Shown here piece by piece: positions 14,219-21,267 of a stretch of 22,163 bases of DNA. Position numbers and translations under genes: made by a program. The number at the start of each line of letters is the position of its first letter. The stretch's first letter is position 1. The notes beneath the pieces were generated by a model, which searched no databases, was not told where the DNA came from, and was given only the letters and a program-made list of their open reading frames with translations. This DNA is from Candidatus Bathyarchaeota archaeon (GTDB lineage: Archaea; Thermoproteota; Bathyarchaeia; TCS64), in contig JAGTQJ010000007.1 in assembly GCA_018396515.1 (NCBI GenBank), positions 818 through 22,980 of the forward strand, given 5' to 3'.

Positions 14219-15034
14219 GTGAATCCTCGTCCCATCTTCGATCCATCTACTGGCAGGCTGATGAGGGTAGCCTGCTTCATGTCCGGCTCTGGCACCAATG
14301 TTAGGAAGATTATCGAGGCCTCGCTGAAGGAAGGCTCAAGGTTTAGAGTTGTCCTCATATTCACCGATGTGAAGGAGGACAGATTCGACATCGAAGGGAA
14401 GAGGATCTGCAGGGCTAAGGAGATCTCCGAGGAGTTCGGCATCTCCTACGAGTGCATAGATATCCTAGACTTCTACAGGAGCAAGGGATATAACTCTAAG
14501 AAGGCCTTGGACATCCGCCCAGAGTATGATACGAGGGTCCTTGAAAGGGTTGAGCCGTACGACGTGGACCTGATCGCCCTCGGGGGATATATGAGCATAT
14601 TGACCAGACCTATCCTCGAGAGGTACGAGGGAAGGATAGTGAATGTCCACCCGGCTGACCTGTCAGTGACGGAGGATGGCCGTAGGAAGTACACGGGCCT
14701 GAACGCTGTGAGGGATGCAATCCTCTCGGGGGAGCGGTGGCTCTACTCCACAACCCACATCGTCAGGGAGAGGGTTGACTACGGCGAGATACTGGTAAGG
14801 TCGAAGCCCGTGGATGTGAAGCTCCCTGAGGGTGTCTCTCTGGAGATGCTGAGAGAGGATAAGGATCTGCTGAGGAGGGTTGTGAGGGAGAACCAAGATA
14901 GGCTTAAAGAAAGAGGGGACTGGGTGATCTATCCGCTCACGCTCCAGCTGATAGCCGAGGGGAGATTCGCCCTCGACGGGAGGGGAGGAGTATACCTCGA
15001 TGGCGTCCTGCTGCCTCATGGGCTAAGGCTCTGA
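14219..15034 (+). CDS. Formyltransferase family protein (PurN/GART-like)
   Basis: A 271-residue protein. The glycinamide ribonucleotide formyltransferase fold is shown by S22-G-S-G-T-N27 (phosphate loop), L-G-G-Y-M-S-I-L-T (121-129), the catalytic N142-V-H144-P-A-D-L and, later, H180 and D187-Y-G-E. PurN transfers a formyl group from 10-formyl-tetrahydrofolate to GAR in purine synthesis. This protein is about 70 residues longer than typical PurN, with an N-terminal extension, an insert around residues 83-105 and a long C-terminal tail. No purine genes lie nearby, so a related formyl transfer is possible. The GTG at 14219 is chosen because the preceding residues look like part of the family; ATG 14261 (M15) is the alternative. 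Its last 12 bases overlap the convergent YbaK-like gene. Confidence 0.87.
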   Translation: MNPRPIFDPSTGRLMRVACFMSGSGTNVRKIIEASLKEGSRFRVVLIFTDVKEDRFDIEGKRICRAKEISEEFGISYECIDILDFYRSKGYNSKKALDIRPEYDTRVLERVEPYDVDLIALGGYMSILTRPILERYEGRIVNVHPADLSVTEDGRRKYTGLNAVRDAILSGERWLYSTTHIVRERVDYGEILVRSKPVDVKLPEGVSLEMLREDKDLLRRVVRENQDRLKERGDWVIYPLTLQLIAEGRFALDGRGGVYLDGVLLPHGLRL

Positions 15035-15484
15035 GATGGACGCGACTATGGCTTCATTAAGGCGGATCACATCCTCCACCCTAACCTCTAGGAGAAGGTC
15101 TCTGGATCCTCCCCCGCAGAATATCCTCTCAAGTTCAGTCAATTCATCATCTACAATCACCCTGACCCTCTCCCTGTAACCTAGGGATGGTGTTCCACCT
15201 GGAGGGTAGCCGCTTACAGCCTCAGCCTCCTCTGGGGATAGAAGTCTCACATTTCTCACTCCCAAAACTTCTGAGGCCTTCCGGAGATTTACCCTCCTAT
15301 CCCCAGGAACTATCAGCACAACATGTTCCCCCCTATCCGTGACCGAGATGAGGTTCTTTGTTATCCTGTGGAGCTCTATGCCCGTGGCTGAGGCCGCATC
15401 CGCGGTGTGTATGGTCTCACTTTTGGGGATGAACCTATGATAGACCCCCTTGCTCTTAAGATATTCCTCTAGATGGCTCTTCAA
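15023..15484 (-). CDS. YbaK/ProX-type aminoacyl-tRNA deacylase
   Basis: A 153-residue single-domain protein of normal family length. It contains the conserved lysine K43 in R-I-T-K-N-L-I, the loop G92-Y-P-P-G-G-T-P-S-L-G and the glycine-rich G124-G-G near the active site, all typical of YbaK/ProXp editing enzymes. The family hydrolyses mischarged aminoacyl-tRNAs in trans, for example Cys-tRNA(Pro), Ala-tRNA(Pro) or others. Which tRNA is served cannot be read here. The TTG start at 15484 overlaps the TGA of the upstream deiminase-family gene (TTGA), which implies translational coupling. Its 3' end overlaps the convergent formyltransferase by 12 bases. Confidence 0.92.
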   Translation of the reverse strand: MKSHLEEYLKSKGVYHRFIPKSETIHTADAASATGIELHRITKNLISVTDRGEHVVLIVPGDRRVNLRKASEVLGVRNVRLLSPEEAEAVSGYPPGGTPSLGYRERVRVIVDDELTELERIFCGGGSRDLLLEVRVEDVIRLNEAIVASISEP

Positions 15485-16407
15485 TGGTCATCCCTTAGGA
15501 TGGGGCAGGTCATGCAGTGGGGGCCTCCTCCACCGAGGCTTAACTGGCTTCCTGGAATCCTGATAACGTCGAGCCCCCTCTCCTCCAGTTCAGCTATTAT
15601 CCTCTCGTTCCACTCGTAGGAGACGCACTTGCCTCCACCTATCCCAACTATGTTCGTGCCGAACTGCCTCACCTCAGCGTCATCAGCATATATGAGCTCT
15701 ATTCCCCTCTCCCTGAGATAGTCCTCTACGAATATCAGCTCCACCCCATCCTCGCTGTAGAGGTAGGCCGGGTACATCTCAAGAGATGGTTTATGGATAA
15801 GGGCGAGGTCGGGGGACAGTATCATCAAACCCCCGTCTAGGTGGACCCTGAAGGAGGGCAATGGTACAGCTAGGAGCCTCTTAACGGCCTTCCCAAGCAG
15901 CGTTCTCTTAACCATCTCCAGGCCAACCTCATTTGTCCTAGTTCCGAAGCCCACCATGAGCGTCTCCCGATCCAAGTATACGAAGTCTCCCCCCTCAACT
16001 GTACCCGGAGGCGCCACCCTCAGGGCTATCGGGATGCCCAACCTCTCCATAGCCTTACCAACCAAGAGGGGTTCAGGATACCTAGCCTGATAAGCCATCC
16101 TCAGGACGAGGGCGCCAAGGTAGGTTACGCTGCAGACATCCCGCGTATAAACCAGGTTTGGAAGCCTTGCCGCGATCTCCCCGTCCCTTCCCTCTAGAAG
16201 GTCTTCAAGGAGGATGACCTCAACACCCTCCCCCCTAAGGGCCTCTGTGAAGGCGTCATGCTCCCTCTGGAACATCCTCCAATAGACCACATCCCTGAAG
16301 AGGTAGGCGTCCCGATTGCTCGGAGTTATCCTCCTCAGCTCCTCTGATGGCCTATGCATCAAGACCCTCCTAAGCCTACCATACTCCGTCTGAGCTCCAA
16401 ACTCCAA
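15481..16407 (-). CDS. Amidinotransferase / arginine deiminase superfamily enzyme
   Basis: A 308-residue protein with the guanidino-modifying fold. It has the motif Y-T-R-D (87-90), E138-G-G-D141, H189-L-D191 and the nucleophile C298 in G-G-G-G-P-H-C-M-T-C, so the Cys-His-Glu machinery is complete. The family includes arginine deiminase (arginine to citrulline and ammonia), dimethylarginine dimethylaminohydrolase and amidinotransferases. The length (308) is shorter than classic arginine deiminase (about 400) and closer to DDAH or the short archaeal members, so the substrate is uncertain. The start is TTG 16407, with GGGGG eight bases upstream and a TATA-like element near 16451-16461. It is the first gene of a two-gene unit with the tRNA deacylase. 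Confidence 0.9.
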   Translation of the reverse strand: MEFGAQTEYGRLRRVLMHRPSEELRRITPSNRDAYLFRDVVYWRMFQREHDAFTEALRGEGVEVILLEDLLEGRDGEIAARLPNLVYTRDVCSVTYLGALVLRMAYQARYPEPLLVGKAMERLGIPIALRVAPPGTVEGGDFVYLDRETLMVGFGTRTNEVGLEMVKRTLLGKAVKRLLAVPLPSFRVHLDGGLMILSPDLALIHKPSLEMYPAYLYSEDGVELIFVEDYLRERGIELIYADDAEVRQFGTNIVGIGGGKCVSYEWNERIIAELEERGLDVIRIPGSQLSLGGGGPHCMTCPILRDDH

Positions 16408-16450
16408 TCCTCAATCCCCCACAGGTTAGGATGATAATTTCCCCGATTCG

Positions 16451-16461
16451 CATATAAAAAC
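16451..16461 (-). promoter_or_regulatory. TATA box of the deiminase-deacylase unit
   Basis: The minus strand reads GTTTTTATATG, about 45-50 bases ahead of the TTG at 16407. This leaves room for a leader of about 20 bases containing the GGGGG ribosome binding site. Confidence 0.45.
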
Positions 16462-16888
16462 CTCATGTTGGGCTCGAGACCCCCATGACTCCCCTGGGAG
16501 GAGCCTTATAATTCGAACAGAACCCGATTTTTTTGCTTTATACATTTCCTGCTTAATCCAATCTAGGGCTGGATAATAGTATATTGAGAGTTGGCCTCAT
16601 CATATTAAAGATCTGATTAATTCTCTTGATTGGAATTTTTATACTCAGATTAATACATAGATCTGTAATGAAGTCAAATAAAGTCTAGATGATCCCAATC
16701 CGCGACATCCCCTCAAATATCATACATCTCATACTTCGATGATTTCAGATAAATTCAGACTTCAAATTCTTAAGAAATGTGAGTCAATCATTTTTTGCTA
16801 GAATGAAGAGATGATGATAAAATAGCATAACAAAAGCCTTTAATTTTCAATATTTTCCACAAATCCGGCCTTGGTCTTCAGATATAGC

Positions 16889-16894
16889 TTTATA
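16889..16894 (+). promoter_or_regulatory. TATA box of the DNA ligase gene
   Basis: TTTATA within GCTTTATACCC is 33-38 bases ahead of the ligase ATG at 16927. No Shine-Dalgarno motif is obvious before the ATG, which suits a very short or absent leader. Confidence 0.55.
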
Positions 16895-16926
16895 CCCTTC
16901 ATCACCAAACCTCAATTTGATCGAGT

Positions 16927-18705
16927 ATGCTCTACTCCACCCTTGTGGAGGCTTATCAGAGGCTTGAGGCAACCACCAAGAGGCTAGAGATGACGGATAT
17001 CCTAGCGGATATGCTCAGGAGAGCAGACCTAGATGAGATAGATAAGGTCATCTACCTGACCCAGGGTAAGATCCACCCTGACTGGACTGGTGAGCCTGAG
17101 ATAGGTATCGCTGAAAAGATGGCCATCGAGAGCATAGCCAGGGCCTCGGGATTGGGGAGGGATGAGGTGGAGAGGCTCATGGCCGAGACCGGGGATATAG
17201 GGATCGCCGCTGAGAGGGCTATGGAGAGGAGGCGCCTTGGCAAGCTGGGGGGAGGACAGCTAACGGTTTCTGATGTCTACAACACCTTCGATCGGATAGC
17301 GAAGGAGTCTGGTAAGGGGAGCAGCGAGAGGAAGATAGAGAGGCTTATAGGGCTGTTCTCTGAGGCCTCACCCCTAGAGGTTCGATACATAACTAGGACC
17401 GTTGTTGGAACCCTACGCCTGGGGGTCGGGGATATGACGATACTAGACGCATTGGCCATCGCCTACACAGACTCGGCGGAGAATAGGGATATTCTTGAGA
17501 GGGCTTACAACCTCACCAGCGACCTCGGATACGTCGCTAAAACCTTGGCGAGGGAAGGGCTTGAGGCCTTGGAGAGGGCCAAGCCGGTCCTCGGAAAGCC
17601 GATAAGGATGATGCTGGCCCAGCGCCTCTCGACTCCCCAGGAGATACTGGAGAAGCTTGGGGGAGTGGGCTCAGCTGAGTACAAGCTGGACGGGGAGCGC
17701 TTCCAGATCCACAAGATGGGAAACGAGATTCAGATATTCTCAAGGAGGCTTGAGAACATCACCTCCATGTATCCCGACGCGGTGGAGATGGCGAGGAGAT
17801 ACATAAAGGCCAAGGAGGCCATCGTCGAGGGGGAGGCGGTGGCCATAGACCCTGAGACCGAGGAGATGAGACCCTTCCAGGTCCTGATGCAGCGGCGGAG
17901 GAAATACAGGATAGAGGAGATGATGGAGAAGTTCCCAATCGCCCTATTCCTCTTCGAGTGCCTCTACGTAGACGGCGAAGACCTGACCCTCAAGCCTTAC
18001 AGGGAACGCCGCAGGAGGCTCAAGGAGATTATCGAGGAGACCAGCAGGTTCCGACTGGTGAGATCCATAGAGACATCTGAGGCATCAGATCTTGAGAGGT
18101 TCTTCGAGGAGGCCATCACAGAGGGCTGCGAGGGCCTGATAGTGAAGTCAACAGCCGACGACTCCCTATACAGGGCAGGGGCGAGGTCTTGGATGTGGGT
18201 CAAGCTGAAGAGGAGCTACCAGAGCAAGATGGTGGAGCCAGTCGACCTCGTAGTCGTAGGGGCCTTCCACGGGCGTGGCAAAAGGGCTGGCAGCTATGGA
18301 GCTCTACTAGCCGCCGTATACGACCCAAACGAGGATGTCTTCAAGACCGTCTGTAAAGTTGGCTCCGGGTTCACGGATGAGGACCTTGAGAGGCTGCCGA
18401 AGATGATGGAGGAGTACAGGCGCGGGGAGAAACATCCAAGGGTCGACTCCCTCGTAGAGGCTGATATCTGGTTCACTCCCAGCCTGGTCATAGAGGTTAT
18501 AGGAGACGAGATCACTCTAAGCCCGGTCCACACGGCCGCCTTCAACACTATAAGGGTCAACTCCGGCCTCGCCATCAGGTTCCCCAGGTTCACAGGTAGG
18601 TGGAGGTCAGATAAGGCCCCTGAGGACGCGACCACCGTGGCTGAGATCGTGGATATGTATAAATCTCAGCTCAAGACCATAGCAGGAGAGGCAGAGGAGA
18701 GGTAG
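16927..18705 (+). CDS. lig: ATP-dependent DNA ligase (archaeal replicative type)
   Basis: A 592-residue protein, the normal length for archaeal ligases. Residues of about 1-215 form the N-terminal DNA-binding domain. The nucleotidyltransferase domain carries motif I K253-L-D-G (the adenylated lysine in E-Y-K-L-D-G-E-R), motif III F-S-R-R-L-E-N (271-277), E-G-E-A-V near 301, motif IV E-G-L-I-V-K-S (402-408) and motif V W-V-K-L-K (424-428). The C-terminal OB domain follows to the end. The enzyme seals nicks during Okazaki-fragment joining and repair, using ATP. The protein is intact. A tRNA-binding protein gene begins ten bases after its stop, so the two are probably cotranscribed. Confidence 0.97.
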   Translation: MLYSTLVEAYQRLEATTKRLEMTDILADMLRRADLDEIDKVIYLTQGKIHPDWTGEPEIGIAEKMAIESIARASGLGRDEVERLMAETGDIGIAAERAMERRRLGKLGGGQLTVSDVYNTFDRIAKESGKGSSERKIERLIGLFSEASPLEVRYITRTVVGTLRLGVGDMTILDALAIAYTDSAENRDILERAYNLTSDLGYVAKTLAREGLEALERAKPVLGKPIRMMLAQRLSTPQEILEKLGGVGSAEYKLDGERFQIHKMGNEIQIFSRRLENITSMYPDAVEMARRYIKAKEAIVEGEAVAIDPETEEMRPFQVLMQRRRKYRIEEMMEKFPIALFLFECLYVDGEDLTLKPYRERRRRLKEIIEETSRFRLVRSIETSEASDLERFFEEAITEGCEGLIVKSTADDSLYRAGARSWMWVKLKRSYQSKMVEPVDLVVVGAFHGRGKRAGSYGALLAAVYDPNEDVFKTVCKVGSGFTDEDLERLPKMMEEYRRGEKHPRVDSLVEADIWFTPSLVIEVIGDEITLSPVHTAAFNTIRVNSGLAIRFPRFTGRWRSDKAPEDATTVAEIVDMYKSQLKTIAGEAEER

Positions 18706-18715
18706 AAGAGGAAGA

Positions 18716-19045
18716 TTGGTTGAGGAGATATCCCTCAAGGATTTCAAGAAGCTAGATCTACGGGTAGGGACGGTAGCCGAGGTCGAGAGGATCCCGGGAT
18801 CGGAGAAGCTCTACAAGCTCCAGGTCGATATGGGCGGGGAGATGAGGCAGATAGTCACGGGGCTGGTGGGATACTATACGGAGGAGGAACTGAAGGGGAA
18901 GGTGATAATAGTATTGACAAACCTCAAGCCCGCAAAGATCTTCGGCGTATCCTCCAATGGGATGTTACTGGCAGCGGAGTTCAACGGTCAGCTGGCCCTC
19001 CTAACCACCGACAGAAGCATACCCAATGGGGCTAGAATAACCTAA
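18716..19045 (+). CDS. Free-standing tRNA-binding (MetRS C-terminal/CsaA-like) OB-fold protein
   Basis: A 109-residue protein consisting of one EMAPII/Trbp111-type OB fold: L-D-L-R-V-G-T-V at about 13-20, S-E-K-L-Y-K-L-Q-V-D-M-G-G, R-Q-I-V-T-G-L, then V-I-I-V-L-T-N-L-K-P-A-K-I-F-G-V-S-S-N-G-M-L-L-A-A. These residues match the C-terminal domain of methionyl-tRNA synthetase, which often stands alone in archaea and dimerises to bind tRNA. It may act as a trans subunit for MetRS or as a general tRNA chaperone. The start is TTG 18716, preceded by AGAGGAAGA. It lies ten bases after the ligase stop. Confidence 0.92.
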   Translation: MVEEISLKDFKKLDLRVGTVAEVERIPGSEKLYKLQVDMGGEMRQIVTGLVGYYTEEELKGKVIIVLTNLKPAKIFGVSSNGMLLAAEFNGQLALLTTDRSIPNGARIT

Positions 19046-19089
19046 TCCTATATTTTTAAAAAGAAAATTATAAAGTTGAATATAAACTC

Positions 19090-19103
19090 CACAATTTTTT
19101 ATA
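19090..19103 (+). terminator. T-rich terminator after the ligase/tRNA-binding unit
   Basis: CACAATTTTTTATA in the convergent spacer contains a T6 tract on the plus strand. Another short T run (ATATTTTT) lies near 19050-19057. Either would serve as an archaeal intrinsic terminator. Confidence 0.4.
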
Positions 19104-19108
19104 GTATG

Positions 19109-19130
19109 CAAAATAAAGAGAGAAAAAAGG
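19109..19130 (-). terminator. T-rich terminator after the ferredoxin gene
   Basis: Just past the ferredoxin stop the minus strand carries CC-TTTTTT-CTCTC-TTTATTTTG, a multi-part T tract between two convergent genes, typical of archaeal termination. Confidence 0.5.
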
Positions 19131-19136
19131 GGTCAT

Positions 19137-19517
<381 letters not shown>

Positions 19518-20039
19518 CTAGTATCGCTCCAGGTGTAGGACCTCTTTAACAGGTCTTCTGGGAGGGGGTGAGGGAGTTTCCGCCGGGTACCCGATGGGGA
19601 TTATCGCTACCGGTCTAACGCCCTCCGGGGCTTCGACGGCCTTCGCGGCCTCCGCCTCATCGAAGGCTCCAACCCAGCATCCTCCGAGGCCATTGGCTGT
19701 GGCTGTTAGGAGCAGATTCTCTATCGAGGCCGCGGTGTCCTGGATACAGTATAGGTCGGCTCCTCTCTTTCCATACCTCCAGGAGGATCTCCCTGGCACG
19801 GCGCATACAACGAACACCAAGGGCGCCTCGGCTATGAAGGATTGTCCGTAGGCTGCGTAAGCCAGCCTCTTCTTTGTCTCCGGGTTCCTTACTGCTATGA
19901 ACTCCCATGGCTGGAGGTTCCCTGCGCTTGGAGCCATGCAGGCCGCCCTCACCAGCACCTCAGCCGCCTCCTCTGGGAGCTCTCTCTTTGAGAAGGCTCG
20001 GATGCTCCTCCTATTTCTTATGATCTCGGGGATCTCCAT
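19518..20039 (-). CDS. Nitroreductase family FMN-dependent oxidoreductase
   Basis: With the ATG at 20039 the protein has 173 residues, a normal short nitroreductase. R-N-R10-R-S-I-R-A-F (FMN phosphate binding) opens the fold at residues 8-16. P-S-A-G-N-L-Q-P-W-E-F-I-A-V (37-50) and G-L-G-G-C-W-V-G-A-F (117-126) are the other FMN contacts. The family reduces nitro groups, quinones or flavins with NAD(P)H, or performs specialised reductions; the true substrate is unknown. A TTG at 20078 would add 13 residues, but family members begin right before R-R-S-I-R, so ATG is preferred. The gene follows the transglutaminase-like gene by 39 bases and may be cotranscribed. The ferredoxin downstream has its own promoter. 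Confidence 0.92.
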   Translation of the reverse strand: MEIPEIIRNRRSIRAFSKRELPEEAAEVLVRAACMAPSAGNLQPWEFIAVRNPETKKRLAYAAYGQSFIAEAPLVFVVCAVPGRSSWRYGKRGADLYCIQDTAASIENLLLTATANGLGGCWVGAFDEAEAAKAVEAPEGVRPVAIIPIGYPAETPSPPPRRPVKEVLHLERY

Positions 20040-20078
20040 GTCTCTCACAACTCCATCTCTTATATTGATATTAATCAA

Positions 20079-21218
20079 TTATTTGCTCCGGTGCCTTTCA
20101 AACCTTATATTTGAAGATCTCAGGGGTCTCCCTCTCTTCATGAGGATAATGACAGTCAAGGCTATTACCCCCATAGAGGCGATTATGATTATGGGGGCTA
20201 GGGGGGTTTCCCGGGAATTTTGGTCTATCTCTGAGGCGGTATCATAACTCTTTATGTAGAGGCTTCCAGCCATAACGGCCTCCCTCATCTTCCTCGCATC
20301 GCCTACGTAGTCATATCTCGAGACATTTAGAGCTGTGACGATGGAGGGGCCATATTGTGGGGCCTCCATTATAAGGGTTAGGGGCTCCCTCGCCCTTGTG
20401 AGGGTTAGGTCGATCGGGAGCCATCCCCATGGTGGTACGTATACCAAGGCCCAGCCGTGCCATCCAACTCCCCTTTGATAGGTACTCAGATGCCCTCCCC
20501 AGGAAACCCTATCTCCGGTGATCCCCTCATTGAAGACCATCCCCAGCTGTAGTAGAGCTGGTATGCCTAATATGCGGCACATGGTTACAAGGAGTATTGC
20601 CTGGTCATCGCAGTCCCCCCTACCAGAGGCTATCGTCTCGTTCGGGTAACGAGGGGTCTCAAAGCTTCCATAGGATATGTTCTCCAGCATCCAACTCAGT
20701 AGGCTTAGAACCATTCCAAGGACGGTCGATTGGTTTGCGGCCAGCCTCAGGGCTAGGGCGCGGATCCCCTCATCCCCTGTTGTGAAGGTTCCCGTCTCCA
20801 TGGTGTACTCGTCGATGAGTTCCCTCGGGATCTCCGAGATCAAGCCAGCCCTCTCCGGGTCTATCCTTGGTCTAGGCATCTCAGAGGTCTCGATCAAGTA
20901 GGTCACGGAGAAGTTTATGCTAGAATTTGGAGCGATGGTCAGGGGTATATCGAGAACCGCCAGCTTGTTCCCATCCTCGTCAAGGTAATCTCTGACTATT
21001 GAGTTTGTCAGGTTGATAATCCTGATGTTCTGTTTGCTATCGTTGTGGAAGAGGAGGATGGTTATGTCATCAACCGTCAACATGTAAGGTTCCTCTCCCC
21101 TATTCTCGAAGATGTATGTTGATGTGTATAGTCTCCTGTTCGTCAGCCCTTCATGAACCCCTCTAATCGGCGACGTTGAGATCAGGAGGATTATTAGGAG
21201 TAGCTCCTTTAAGCTCAA
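20079..21218 (-). CDS. Extracytoplasmic transglutaminase-like protein, membrane anchored
   Basis: A 379-residue protein with a signal peptide (residues 1-21), a beta-rich N-terminal region with several N-x-S/T sites (about 30-115), and a transglutaminase-like domain. C203 sits in G-R-G-D-C-D-D, H254 in G-W-H-G-W-A and D270 in L-P-I-D, so the Cys-His-Asp triad is complete. A membrane helix at about 341-360 is followed by a basic cytoplasmic tail. The active domain should face outside and could act as a protease or a crosslinking enzyme on surface proteins. The start is TTG 21218, chosen because it gives a proper signal peptide. It lies 49 bases downstream of the fae-hps stop. The target is unknown. 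Confidence 0.9.
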   Translation of the reverse strand: MSLKELLLIILLISTSPIRGVHEGLTNRRLYTSTYIFENRGEEPYMLTVDDITILLFHNDSKQNIRIINLTNSIVRDYLDEDGNKLAVLDIPLTIAPNSSINFSVTYLIETSEMPRPRIDPERAGLISEIPRELIDEYTMETGTFTTGDEGIRALALRLAANQSTVLGMVLSLLSWMLENISYGSFETPRYPNETIASGRGDCDDQAILLVTMCRILGIPALLQLGMVFNEGITGDRVSWGGHLSTYQRGVGWHGWALVYVPPWGWLPIDLTLTRAREPLTLIMEAPQYGPSIVTALNVSRYDYVGDARKMREAVMAGSLYIKSYDTASEIDQNSRETPLAPIIIIASMGVIALTVIILMKRGRPLRSSNIRFERHRSK

Positions 21219-21267
21219 TTCATGAGATTCTTGAGCGCTCGCCCCTTATCTTGATTATCAATGTTGG

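Larger units (their letters stand above)
16408..16926. other. 519-base gene-free divergent region
   Basis: This is the only long stretch without a gene. It is AT-rich and holds the promoter of the deiminase-family gene at its left end (TTTTTATATG on the minus strand near 16451-16461). A short GC-rich patch with self-complementary segments lies at 16470-16506, then a T7 run at about 16530-16536. The ligase promoter is at the right end. In between (about 16560-16860) I see short partial repeats such as AGATCTG and ATTAAT, but no reading frame of note, tRNA or clear guide RNA. Confidence 0.6.

Noticed and set aside
14158..14219. Direct repeat TCTCGAATG at 14158 and 14211, the second touching the GTG start
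   Set aside because: Nine bases in a short spacer, with no symmetry and no further copies noticed; it could easily be chance.
16506..16528. TTCGAAT resembling a tRNA T loop
   Set aside because: The flanking bases do not form a T stem, and no acceptor, D or anticodon arms can be drawn on either strand.
16799..16819. Exact C-box-like ATGATGA in the long spacer
   Set aside because: No CTGA D box follows at a proper distance on the same strand.
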